A DNA stretch of 64,000 nt from Methanofastidiosum methylothiophilum (GCA_001587635.1 LNJE01000004.1:40645-104644); one strand, 5' to 3'. Shown: positions 17,524-26,022, counted from the first letter of the stretch. The notes: a model not told the origin generated them from the sequence alone. Numbers and translations are program-made.

Positions 17524-18761
17524 TTACCCCTCCTCTGAAGTTTATTCTCATCTAAAGACATAATATTTCCATTTTTTATTACACAAGGAATAATTTCATC
17601 ACTATTTAAGATATCAAGTTTTGACATAGCATCCGTAATTATTATATCCGCTTGTTTTCCTTCTTCTATTCCGTAATTTAATCCTAAAAGTTTTGCACCG
17701 TTTGTCGTTGCCATGGAAATAGCTCCGTCTATATACTCTCTTGTAGTCATTCTTGTTGCAGATATTAACATATGAAGCTCACGTATCATGCTGCAGTTTC
17801 CAAATGGATAAAAGATGTCCCGTATATTATCAGTCCCTATCGCAATGTTAATTCCGTTGTCAAATAACTCTGTAACTCTAGTAATACTATTTGAAGGTCT
17901 CATCCAAAGGTCATTTATTTCTACAAACCTTGTAATCATGTTTGCACTTGGAGTCACTATGACATTAATCCTTAATGATTTCATCTGTTCGATTATCTTT
18001 TTTGCTTTTTCTGTCGGCATTCTTGAAAGCGCTATTGCATGTGTTACAGTTACTCTGCCCTCATAATTTTCTTCCTTTGTCTTTTTTAGTACCTCGGGTA
18101 ATATCGCTAGCCTAGGATCATTTGTTTCATCTACTTGGATGTCAAGCGCTTTATTGTACTGCTTTGCTAGTTCAAAAAGTATTTCAAGATGTTTTTTTTC
18201 ATTTCCTTTCTCTTCTACAAGTGGAAGCCCGCCTACCACGTCAGCACCTAGTTCAATTGCCTTTTCCATCAAATCTCTTTTTGCTTCGTCTACCACACCT
18301 TCTTGTGGAAAAGCTGCTATTTCAATGTGAACCCTATCTTTATACTTTTCTTTTATACTAAGAAGTGATTTTATTGGTATTATCCCAGCCGTCGGATCTA
18401 CATCAACTTGAGTTCTTATTGCAGTTATACCTTTCGAAAGCATCCTTTCTATTGTATTAGTTGCCCTTTTTTCTATATCGCTCTTTGAGTAAGAACTTTT
18501 CAATTTTTTTAATAAAATTCTATTTTCTTCAAGAGATTTACCAAGATGATCTTCTGTCATTTTATCTAGAAGATTTGATTTATCAAGGTGGCTGTGGGAA
18601 TTTACAAATCCACTTAAAACATAATGCTTGTTTGCATCTATGTTTTTGTTTCCACTTTTTAACTTACCTATCTTTTCAATTCTTCCATTATTAATACCAA
18701 TATCAGTAATTGTAGTATCAGTTATTCTTGCATTTTTAATAACAAGATTAAATTCGCTCAA
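17520..18761 (-). CDS. Cytosine deaminase-like amidohydrolase
   Basis: The 413 residues follow the CodA/AtzC branch of the amidohydrolases. Landmarks are FVNSHSHLDK (His56, His58), HIEIAAFPQEG, VDETND, VTHA and GTDNIRDIFYPFGN (metal Asp). The position corresponding to metal ligand His214 of E. coli CodA is Gln here (IQVDE instead of VHCDE), so a different substrate or metal site is possible. The start is TTG at 18761, seven bases after a GGAGG site. It is the first gene of the pyrimidine operon and presumably salvages cytosine or a related ring. Confidence 0.75.
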   Translation of the reverse strand: MSEFNLVIKNARITDTTITDIGINNGRIEKIGKLKSGNKNIDANKHYVLSGFVNSHSHLDKSNLLDKMTEDHLGKSLEENRILLKKLKSSYSKSDIEKRATNTIERMLSKGITAIRTQVDVDPTAGIIPIKSLLSIKEKYKDRVHIEIAAFPQEGVVDEAKRDLMEKAIELGADVVGGLPLVEEKGNEKKHLEILFELAKQYNKALDIQVDETNDPRLAILPEVLKKTKEENYEGRVTVTHAIALSRMPTEKAKKIIEQMKSLRINVIVTPSANMITRFVEINDLWMRPSNSITRVTELFDNGINIAIGTDNIRDIFYPFGNCSMIRELHMLISATRMTTREYIDGAISMATTNGAKLLGLNYGIEEGKQADIIITDAMSKLDILNSDEIIPCVIKNGNIMSLDENKLQRRGN

Positions 18762-18768
18762 ATTAAGT

Positions 18769-18787
18769 CCTCCTTTTACAAAGGAGG
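18769..18787 (-). promoter_or_regulatory. Hairpin sequestering the operon's ribosome-binding site
   Basis: On the transcribed strand CCTCCTTT-GTA-AAAGGAGG forms a perfect 8-bp stem with a 3-nt loop. The 3' arm is the Shine-Dalgarno sequence of the first gene of the pyr operon. A TATA-like TTTATAAC lies upstream at about 18804-18811, so the hairpin would be near the 5' end of the mRNA. It could limit translation of the lead gene. Confidence 0.45.
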
Positions 18788-18910
18788 GAATAAGAAGAAC
18801 TGTTATAAATTTTTTTATTTTTTACAGTCGTTCCTATTAGAACCTTTCTTAATCAATCCAAGAATCATATATAAAGTTTTAGGTTTTGAATCTTTTANTA
18901 TAGGAGATTA

Positions 18911-19519
18911 TTATTCAATTTCTTTGAATGAATTATTTATGTCTTCAGCAATCATTTTTCTTTTTGATTTCTCTATTAAGAAATTTTTTCCAGTTATGAT
19001 ATAGGATGGAAAAATTCTTTTGTCTTCGTAGTAAAAGCTTTGACTTCTTAATTTGTAAGTTGAGCCTTTTGAAATGGCAAGTTTATTAGTATTTCTTTTT
19101 GAGATGTAATTAAAAGATTTAATTGCAACATCTCCCAGTAAAAGGTAAGCTACAGCATTTGGGAAAAGTTTCAATTCTTCTTCTAGAATAAATGAGCATT
19201 CTTTTATTGTATCTATTGAAATGGAAGTTCCAGTCTTTGCACATTTTACTGCTGTTGTTATGTATACTCCTAAGTTAATAATATCGTTTATAGAATTAAT
19301 AGGATAGCCTGCATCGTTAAAAGCTTGTTTTGTTGTTTCCATGTAAAAAGGATTTCCTAAAGAATAGAAATAATCTTTTGGGTCTAGTGGTGGAACTTCT
19401 GAAATCATTACGATTTTTATTTTATTTGGATCAATATCTAAATTGGGGATTTGATACGAATTCTGTTCAATACCCTTACATGGAAAAGTCTTACAGGATA
19501 TTTTTTCAGACAACTTCAT
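18911..19519 (-). CDS. Uracil-DNA glycosylase superfamily protein
   Basis: The 202 residues match an archaeal/bacterial branch of the uracil-DNA glycosylase superfamily. Seen are IVMISEVPPLDPKDYFY (about 36-52), the YITTAVKCAKT segment (an aspartate/asparagine-poor version of the water-activating loop) and a C-terminal FPSYIITGKNFLIEKSKRKM. The typical HPSP motif is not visible, so base-excision activity is not assured. The promoter seems to lie inside the tRNA remnant just upstream (TTATATTG at about 19540). Confidence 0.65.
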   Translation of the reverse strand: MKLSEKISCKTFPCKGIEQNSYQIPNLDIDPNKIKIVMISEVPPLDPKDYFYSLGNPFYMETTKQAFNDAGYPINSINDIINLGVYITTAVKCAKTGTSISIDTIKECSFILEEELKLFPNAVAYLLLGDVAIKSFNYISKRNTNKLAISKGSTYKLRSQSFYYEDKRIFPSYIITGKNFLIEKSKRKMIAEDINNSFKEIE

Positions 19520-19539
19520 GATTTTTAATTAAGAAAAAA

Positions 19540-19609
19540 ACAATATAAGGTTACAGGATTGAGGGCCCTGTTACGTGGGTATTCATGGATTCGAATCCCA
19601 TCTTGACTC
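19540..19609 (+). pseudogene. 5'-truncated tRNA-Leu(GAG) remnant
   Basis: The sequence matches the 3' two-thirds of an archaeal tRNA-Leu. The anticodon arm is CAGGA/TTGAGGG/CCCTG (19554-19570) with anticodon GAG at 19561-19563. A long class II variable region follows. The T-arm is ATGGA/TTCGAAT/CCCAT (19585-19601), then a CTTGACT acceptor 3' strand. The matching 5' acceptor strand AGTCAAG and the D-stem start are missing upstream. Both stems have an A-C mismatch where G-C is expected. It is most likely a decayed tRNA or an old integration scar. Confidence 0.5.
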
Positions 19610-19641
19610 TGCTTTATTGTTAATAACACAACTTGATATAA

Positions 19642-20511
19642 TTATTTATCATTAATTTCTGAAATAGCTTTTTCAAGAGTATCGTGTAATAATCTAATAG
19701 TGCCTTTTCTATAAGACAAATTTAAATCAGTNTCAGAGGATATTGTTTGGCATTTGNTTTTATANTCCATNCAATTAGAACAAANGTATTNTAATGCAAC
19801 AATCTGCTTATANTTGGCNTCTCTTAGCAAATATTTTGTCATTTCTACAGCATCAAAATTTTCAATCCCTAATTTATCTCCAATTTCTTTCAGACGATTT
19901 TCTCCTATAGTCTCTATTTTTCTTTTACTAAAAAGNCCCCAATGATTGGCGAAACCTGGAGTTAAAAAAAATGTACCTGGCTCTTTTGTTAATATTTCNA
20001 TATAATTAGCTTTGCTTCCTAAAAGAGCACAAACACAATCATCAACTATTTCTTTATTTTCATCTTTNAAAATTCCAAAAGGTAATTTAATACGACTNTC
20101 TCTCAACATTTCCTCCAGATTGTTCAGCGAATTGCCNCATAANCCATAATAAATCAAAAGATAATCAGAATGTTTCTGTAACTCTATACAAGCACTCAAG
20201 ACTTCTTCTTTTAATTCTCTTGGATCATAATGGAGGAATAACGGCAAAATATATACTATGATTTCCAGTTCCNCTTCTCTTTTAAGATATCTTGGGGCAA
20301 ATAATTCCNTAGCTATCCTTATTTTTTCATAAGGAAAATTACTTCTAATAATATCCTCAAAATACTTTGAAGNTTCTGTTTTTACGATAATTATTTTGTC
20401 TATTTCTGAGTGCTGCTTTATGACAAATAGAAGTTCATCTTCAAATACTTCACAACAAACAATGCCAATTCGTTTGGAATTTTNTCCATTACTGTTCGAT
20501 TCTAGAATCAT
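19642..20511 (-). CDS. DUF1638 family protein
   Basis: The protein has about 289 residues from the ATG at 20511, or 306 from 20562. Family landmarks are IGIVCCEVFEDEL near the start, LPLFLHYDPRELKEE, a YYGLCGN-like segment (interrupted by N), DDCVCALLGSKANY, EPGTFFLTPGFANHW and a C-terminal Cys-rich stretch. DUF1638 proteins occur in methanogens and acetogens, usually beside corrinoid methyltransferases, and their role is unproven. No methyltransferase is adjacent here. The gene contains many ambiguous bases but the frame is unbroken. Confidence 0.75.
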   Translation of the reverse strand: MILESNSNGXNSKRIGIVCCEVFEDELLFVIKQHSEIDKIIIVKTEXSKYFEDIIRSNFPYEKIRIAXELFAPRYLKREXELEIIVYILPLFLHYDPRELKEEVLSACIELQKHSDYLLIYYXLXGNSLNNLEEMLRXSRIKLPFGIXKDENKEIVDDCVCALLGSKANYXEILTKEPGTFFLTPGFANHWXLFSKRKIETIGENRLKEIGDKLGIENFDAVEMTKYLLRXAXYKQIVALXYXCSNXMXYKXKCQTISSXTDLNLSYRKGTIRLLHDTLEKAISEINDK

Positions 20512-20658
20512 ATTACTAATCCCTTTATTGTATTTATAATGATTAGATTTTATTAAATACAAGATAATGGNTACTGNTTTTATTATAATTTTTTTCGATA
20601 GTTCNAAATATTTTTCTTATTTTCGAAGATATATATTTTTGTATTAAGATCTAATCTA

Positions 20659-22230
20659 TTATACTAAATTATTTTTATTAACAATATTTTCAATATATTC
20701 TAATGTTACTTTCCTCACATAATCCTTTAATATCGGAACAAATCTTATTGTNCCTGCACCTGGATGCCCCCCACCTTGGACTTCTTCTAAATATGCNTCT
20801 TTCAACTGCCTTATTATATAATTAAGATTAAATCCAACNTCTATTGCCTTATTTGTCGCACGAATCACAATATAGTCTTCTGCCATACCCATACTAATTA
20901 TGACTTTTTCATTTTCATTTATTTTGTTATCNAAAATGTGCATGTTATGTATGAATCCCAAAGTTCTACCGGGAGAAGGGAATTCCCCTCTGAAGATTAA
21001 TTTATCGATATCTACCANAATAATATCAAAATTATTTGCAAGGNTCTTTATTTCAAGATATTTTTTTATCAATGNCCATTGAGAGATTCTCTTTTTGTTT
21101 ATTTCCTCTAATACGCAGTTTACAATTAAATTTCCCCTGCCTATATTGCCTATNCCCATTATATCTTCAATATAATTTTTTACGNTAAATCTTCCGATAT
21201 AGTAAGATTCATGATCAAGAACTAGTTTTATCCTTTCAAGTTCCTCTCTTTTGNAAGGNGANATCTCGAGATATTGTTCCATTTCTTTACCTTTTGATTT
21301 ATCTCCTATTCCTGCGAGAGCTGGTATATGAATGCCATAACTATCTATTTCAGAATCAATCATCCTTGAAAGTTCATAGGCTAGCATCCCTGTACAAAGA
21401 TTAGAATCACCAGAATAAATATATGGATTTATGTGAAATGAAACATATTTATCAATTATATATTCGCCATTATCGTTAATAGTGGGGGGGTGATGATCTA
21501 TCACTCCAATTTCGAAATCATATGCTTTGGCCCTTAAAATTCCCTGCAAATCACTATCAGTGCTTCCATTATCAGCAATTATCAGTAATGGCTTTTTTTT
21601 AGAGAAAGAAAAATAAAGATCGATGTCTTTTAATGAATCTTCAAGATCGTAGTAAGGTGCTGCGCAAGGTTTTCTAAATATCTTGCACTCCTTCTTCTTT
21701 TCCTTATCTGCATAAGAGCTAATTGCTTTTTCAAGTATAACACCAGCAGATATACCATCACAATCATTGTGATGCCTAATTATAATCATTCTTTCCTGCA
21801 GCACAGATCTCTTAATAGATGTTAGTGCCAATAAAAATTGTCCTTCCATCTTTTTATAAATCTCAGATCTAATTAGGAAATCAGAAGCTTCTCTTTTAAT
21901 TTTATCCAAAAACATATTTTCAATATTTTGTTTAATTAGATTCAATTCACTTTCATTGAGCCTTTCATATTTATTTATTTGTAACTCAATATTTTCTCGC
22001 CTAGTTGATAACACCCCATGAAATCTAACATAGTCTCCAATTCTTATGGTATAGAACTCTTCCTTTGGATTAAATATAACTGCTCTAATTTCACTACCAT
22101 CGTTTATTCTAAAAACAAGCGGGCCACTTGTTTTATAAATGTCTGTAATTCTTCCCTCAATGAATACAGCCTCTCCTTCCATGCCAAAAGATATCTCACT
22201 TATTTTTGTAGAATTATTGTTAAAATTCAT
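20659..22230 (-). CDS. Archaeal RecJ-like DHH phosphoesterase/exonuclease
   Basis: The 523 residues start with an OB-fold (about 18-90), FIEGRITDIYKTSGPLVFRI. The DHH phosphoesterase domain follows: HHNDCDGIS (153-161), ADNGSTDSD (219-227) and VIDHHPP (243-249). The C-terminal DHHA1 motif is GGGHPGAG (one base ambiguous). It probably degrades single-stranded nucleic acid in repair or at replication forks, as archaeal RecJ proteins do. The transcript is probably leaderless from a TATA box shared with divergent trm1. Confidence 0.88.
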   Translation of the reverse strand: MNFNNNSTKISEISFGMEGEAVFIEGRITDIYKTSGPLVFRINDGSEIRAVIFNPKEEFYTIRIGDYVRFHGVLSTRRENIELQINKYERLNESELNLIKQNIENMFLDKIKREASDFLIRSEIYKKMEGQFLLALTSIKRSVLQERMIIIRHHNDCDGISAGVILEKAISSYADKEKKKECKIFRKPCAAPYYDLEDSLKDIDLYFSFSKKKPLLIIADNGSTDSDLQGILRAKAYDFEIGVIDHHPPTINDNGEYIIDKYVSFHINPYIYSGDSNLCTGMLAYELSRMIDSEIDSYGIHIPALAGIGDKSKGKEMEQYLEXXPXKREELERIKLVLDHESYYIGRFXVKNYIEDIMXIGNIGRGNLIVNCVLEEINKKRISQWXLIKKYLEIKXLANNFDIIXVDIDKLIFRGEFPSPGRTLGFIHNMHIXDNKINENEKVIISMGMAEDYIVIRATNKAIXVGFNLNYIIRQLKXAYLEEVQGGGHPGAXTIRFVPILKDYVRKVTLEYIENIVNKNNLV

Positions 22231-22251
22231 AAATCAAAAAGAGAATTAAAG

Positions 22252-22259
22252 TTTATAAA
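22252..22259. promoter_or_regulatory. Palindromic TATA box shared by recJ-like and trm1
   Basis: TTTATAAA is its own reverse complement. Its centre lies about 25 bases from the recJ-like ATG (22230, minus strand) and about 28 bases from the trm1 ATG (22284, plus strand). Neither start has a Shine-Dalgarno sequence. One element could therefore drive two leaderless transcripts in opposite directions. Confidence 0.5.
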
Positions 22260-22283
22260 TGAAACTACCATATGTTATAGTTA

Positions 22284-23378
22284 ATGGAGTTATGTGAATT
22301 CACTGAAGGTAAAGCCATAATAGAGGTACCAAAATTTGAAAAAGTTACAGCAAAGACACCAGTTTTTTATAACCCTAAGATGGCCTTTTCAAGAGATATC
22401 TCTATTTCAGTCCTGAATACAATAAAACTAAAAGAATCAAAAAAAGTAATTGATGGACTTTCTGGTTCTGGTATTAGGGGTATCAGATATATTCTTGAGT
22501 CAAATTCAGAAGTCTGTTTTAATGATCATAATCCTGTCGCAACAAAACTTATCGAAAAGAATCTTAAGTTAAATTCTCTTGAAGCTACTGTAACAAAATC
22601 TGACTTTAATCATGTTCATGGAAAATTTGAAGTTGTAGATATTGATCCTTTTGGATCTCCTGTGAGATTTTTAGATGGGGCATTTAGAATACTAAAAAAT
22701 AATTCTTACTTATTCTTGACTGCAACTGACACTTCTGCATTGACTGGTGCCCATGTATCCTCTTGCAGAAGGAAGTACGATTCAAAACCATTAAACTGTA
22801 GTTTTACACATGAACTCGCAGTTAGAATATTAATAGGAAAAGTTGTCAGAAATGCAGCAAAATATAATTTAGCAGTAAGGCCAATATTATCCTATACAAA
22901 GGAGCACTTTATCAGGGCTTATTTTGAAGTGAGGTGTGGTAAAGAGAAAACAAATAAAGCTCTTAATAATCTCGGATTTGCATTAAAGTGCAAATGTGGA
23001 TTTAGGAAGACCACTAATTCCTTCATTTCAGTTTGCCCAAATTGCTCGGAGAAAATATTGTTTTCACATCCCATCTGGATATCAAATATTAAAGATAATG
23101 AATTTGTTAAAAATTGTGTGAAAGAATACGAATCAAGAGATTTTTTAAGCGATAAACCTCTAAATTTATTGAAGATTATTGAGGGCGAAATTGATGTACC
23201 CTTGTTTTATGATATCCACGAACTTTCTCATATTTATAAAATCAAAATTCCAAAAACAGAGGAGATTATTAAGAAGTTAAAAGAGTTAGGTTTTGATGCA
23301 TCAGCCACCCATTTTTCCCCTGTGTCCGTTAAAACTAATGCCGATATTAATGATGTATTGAGGTGCCTATATGGATAA
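22284..23378 (+). CDS. trm1: tRNA (guanine26-N2)-dimethyltransferase
   Basis: It dimethylates G26 of tRNA using SAM. The 364 residues include GLSGSGIRGIRYI (about 53-65), the SAM-site VVDIDPFGSPVRFLDGAFR and the catalytic-region TDTSALTGAHVSSCRRKY. A zinc-binding set lies near 237-257 (CKCGFRK and CPNC). C-terminal residues form the helical RNA-binding extension. The gene overlaps the next one by eight bases. Confidence 0.94.
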   Translation: MELCEFTEGKAIIEVPKFEKVTAKTPVFYNPKMAFSRDISISVLNTIKLKESKKVIDGLSGSGIRGIRYILESNSEVCFNDHNPVATKLIEKNLKLNSLEATVTKSDFNHVHGKFEVVDIDPFGSPVRFLDGAFRILKNNSYLFLTATDTSALTGAHVSSCRRKYDSKPLNCSFTHELAVRILIGKVVRNAAKYNLAVRPILSYTKEHFIRAYFEVRCGKEKTNKALNNLGFALKCKCGFRKTTNSFISVCPNCSEKILFSHPIWISNIKDNEFVKNCVKEYESRDFLSDKPLNLLKIIEGEIDVPLFYDIHELSHIYKIKIPKTEEIIKKLKELGFDASATHFSPVSVKTNADINDVLRCLYG

Positions 23379-23925
23379 AATTAATTTTGGAAAAATATTA
23401 ATTATTATTTCAATACTTGGATTGATATTTTCTATTTCAATGTCCTCTTTGGTATTGATTAATCTAAACGATGCCTATGAAAAAAGTGTTCCTATTTTTG
23501 ATAAAATAGGTATTATAAAGACTCATATAGATACTTTTGATGGAAATTTAGAGGAATTCAGTCATTATCTAAAAGATGTTAATACAAAGGAATATATGCA
23601 AAGACTATCTAATATGAAATCACTCATTAATACTTTAAACTCATTTGGATTCGGCAGCTTAGTTACTGGAATAAATGAAGATATATCTAGATTTGAGGAT
23701 GTATTAAAAAATCTAGAAAAATTAAAACTTAATCTAGATTCTGCTAGAAACGATTTTTCTGAAATTAAGTCATCATTTATAGAATACGATGTTATCAAGA
23801 CAAACATAATTGGTTTCGTAAAAATCTTTAGACTGTATGTTCTTGGAATGATGATTTACTCAATCACCCTAAATGGGCTATTGCTATATGTGGGATATTA
23901 CTTTTTTTTAAAATCAAAAGAATAG
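23371..23925 (+). CDS. Membrane protein with two TM helices and a central coiled coil
   Basis: I do not recognise the family. The 184 residues have a hydrophobic helix at about 8-30, a long charged helical stretch at 31-148 with heptad-like spacing, and a second helix at about 153-176. The layout suggests an extracytoplasmic helical domain anchored at both ends. It is coupled to trm1 by an 8-base overlap, which may only reflect gene packing. The next gene is convergent. Confidence 0.7.
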   Translation: MDKINFGKILIIISILGLIFSISMSSLVLINLNDAYEKSVPIFDKIGIIKTHIDTFDGNLEEFSHYLKDVNTKEYMQRLSNMKSLINTLNSFGFGSLVTGINEDISRFEDVLKNLEKLKLNLDSARNDFSEIKSSFIEYDVIKTNIIGFVKIFRLYVLGMMIYSITLNGLLLYVGYYFFLKSKE

Positions 23926-23926
23926 A

Positions 23927-24430
23927 TTATAAAAATTTTTCAAATCTGTCTTTTTTTGCCTTACATATGGGACATATTTCTGGGGGTTCATCTCTTGCAC
24001 ACAAATAACCACAAACTTTGCATCGCCAAATTGGATATTTTAAGGAAGATATGAGTTCTATCTTATTTTCTTTTTGTTTCATTCTTTCTTCATCTGTGGG
24101 CCTCCTATCAGGGATAGAAACTAGTTCCTTTTTACCGTTGAGAATATCTTGGGAAACATATAGTGCACAATAGCAAGTCCCATATTCATCTAAATCTGGA
24201 TCCCTATAATCGCAAGGGCAGATTATATCTAGGTCTGCATCTTTTATTCCACTAGAGATTCTGCATGGACATGCTTGGTAGTTATATCTATCTTGATTTA
24301 CAAGTAGCCCCTTAACAAGTTTTTTAGTAAAGTTTGTGTCAGGATTTAATTGGTACCCTCCAGCTTCCGCATCTTTTTTTAATTTTTCATAAAATATGTT
24401 AATTCTCTCTTCAGGCATATCTTCATACAT
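23927..24430 (-). CDS. Ferredoxin:thioredoxin reductase catalytic chain fused to rubredoxin
   Basis: The 167 residues hold the FTR catalytic beta-chain signature CPC (54-56), CPC (71-73) and CYC (86-88), which binds a [4Fe-4S] cluster next to a redox-active disulfide. A C-terminal rubredoxin-like domain has Cys137/140 and Cys153/156. Such fusions are known in methanogens as ferredoxin-disulfide reductases. The start overlaps the stop of the glutaredoxin-like gene by one base (TAATG), so that protein is the likely electron acceptor. Confidence 0.9.
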   Translation of the reverse strand: MYEDMPEERINIFYEKLKKDAEAGGYQLNPDTNFTKKLVKGLLVNQDRYNYQACPCRISSGIKDADLDIICPCDYRDPDLDEYGTCYCALYVSQDILNGKKELVSIPDRRPTDEERMKQKENKIELISSLKYPIWRCKVCGYLCARDEPPEICPICKAKKDRFEKFL

Positions 24431-24714
24431 TAAGATAAAGCCTCCTTTATTTCAGTCGCTTTGAATCCCACAATAGTTTTGTCGTTATTAATCACTAGTG
24501 TAGGAAAAGAACAATTTTTATTATATTTTCTCACTTCATCTATAGCATATTGCTTTGTGTCTCCTTGCAATAAGTCCACATAAATAAACTTGAATTCAAT
24601 TCCCAATCCTTTCAGAAGATCTTTTGTTTTTTCACACCAAGCACAAGTACTAAGTGCATATAGTTTTATATCTCCTATATTTTTTCCTTTGACAAGTTCA
24701 AAAACAAGTTCCAT
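24430..24714 (-). CDS. Glutaredoxin/thioredoxin-like disulfide protein
   Basis: The 94 residues have a CAWC active site (Cys24, Cys27) after strand KLYALST. A cis-proline segment NCSFPTLVINN and the glycine turn VGFKATEIKE also fit the glutaredoxin fold. It probably passes electrons from the FTR-rubredoxin protein encoded next to target disulfides. The two genes form an operon. Confidence 0.88.
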   Translation of the reverse strand: MELVFELVKGKNIGDIKLYALSTCAWCEKTKDLLKGLGIEFKFIYVDLLQGDTKQYAIDEVRKYNKNCSFPTLVINNDKTIVGFKATEIKEALS

Positions 24715-24780
24715 TTTCTAACCTCTTATATATGAAATATTAATAACCTTATAATATTTAAAGCATATCGTTATTTATTA

Positions 24781-25926
24781 TTAGTTGAAATACGTTAAAT
24801 TTTCATTGTAAGGTCCTAAAAAAGTTCTGAGATTTTTAAGTGATTTAATTTTATCCCCAGCTCCAATCTTAGCTTCTTTTATGGCATTAGACAATATTTC
24901 TGCTGCATCGTCCATTCCTTTCTTGTTAACTGGTCTTGGCACCCCATCTTTACCTCCAAAAGCAAAAGAATATTTCACTGGATCCTTCCAAGACAAAGTA
25001 GTCCCGTAAATAAGCTCAGATATTAACGCCAATCCTTTTATTGTAGATCGCCCCATACCCTTGAACGCAAGAATATCTTCAAAGTTCTTTAAATCTGCTT
25101 CATAAATATCTCTTAAAATATTCCAGTTTACCCTTTTTGGTAAAACAGCCACGTCAAAATTATGACTAGTATTTATAATATTTGATTCATCAATAAAAGA
25201 CATTAGGGAAGTCTGCTTGATATCGATTAATGATTCAATTAATCTTCGAACTCTACCAGGTCCTTCTTTGATGATATCAGGTATTATACTTCTTGTTTCA
25301 GTGCTATCTTTAGAAGTAAGATCCAATGTTTTTATTTTGACTATATCAGAAACAATTCCAGTATGTGGTTCTTCAATGTAATTATCAATTCTATTTGACC
25401 AATGATATCTTCTTGCATAACCCCCCTCTGTGTTTAATCCTTGCTGTATTACACTCCATTTACCTTTGTCAGAAAAAATTGTAACATGATGGTACAAATC
25501 AAATCCATCTTGGATTGCTGCACTATCAATTTTTGCAGTAATCTTGCTTGTGTAATGTAATTCCTTTATTTTTTTATCAGATAATCCAAATTGAGATCCG
25601 ATTATTTCAATATCAGAGAAAGTATTTTTTGAATTTTTTCCTTTACCTCCTGCAAATCCAATTCCAAACTCTTCAGGATTAATGGAGCTTTTTAAAACTC
25701 CCGTAAGAACTGTTGTGGTACCTGAAGAATGCCAGTCAAATGCTAGCACACATGACAGCGCTTGAAAAAAGAAAGGATCTGATAATCTTTTCAGTAAGCC
25801 TTCTGTTCCGTATTCGTAAATAAGAATTTCAAATATAGGTTTTGATAATTCTTTCATTCTTTTTAGGAGCCAGTAGGGTGCTTTGCCACCATGTAAAGGA
25901 AGATCCATAGATCCAGAGTGTCGCAT
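24781..25926 (-). CDS. DUF763 family protein
   Basis: The 381 residues open with RHSGSMDLPLHGGKAPYWLLKRM, the hallmark of DUF763. Members are found in archaea and some bacteria and have no established role. The segment AFKGMGRSTIKGLALISELIYG near residue 285 resembles a helix-hairpin-helix element, suggesting nucleic-acid contact. No membrane segments are seen. It stands alone with its own leader region. Confidence 0.85.
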   Translation of the reverse strand: MRHSGSMDLPLHGGKAPYWLLKRMKELSKPIFEILIYEYGTEGLLKRLSDPFFFQALSCVLAFDWHSSGTTTVLTGVLKSSINPEEFGIGFAGGKGKNSKNTFSDIEIIGSQFGLSDKKIKELHYTSKITAKIDSAAIQDGFDLYHHVTIFSDKGKWSVIQQGLNTEGGYARRYHWSNRIDNYIEEPHTGIVSDIVKIKTLDLTSKDSTETRSIIPDIIKEGPGRVRRLIESLIDIKQTSLMSFIDESNIINTSHNFDVAVLPKRVNWNILRDIYEADLKNFEDILAFKGMGRSTIKGLALISELIYGTTLSWKDPVKYSFAFGGKDGVPRPVNKKGMDDAAEILSNAIKEAKIGAGDKIKSLKNLRTFLGPYNENLTYFN

Positions 25927-26022
25927 GTGTAGTAATTTATTTTTATTTAAATAAGGCTTTAGGTGATATTTGTATTTTTGATTTAAGAAAGAATAATCTC
26001 GCTTCTATTAAATAATTAATTT

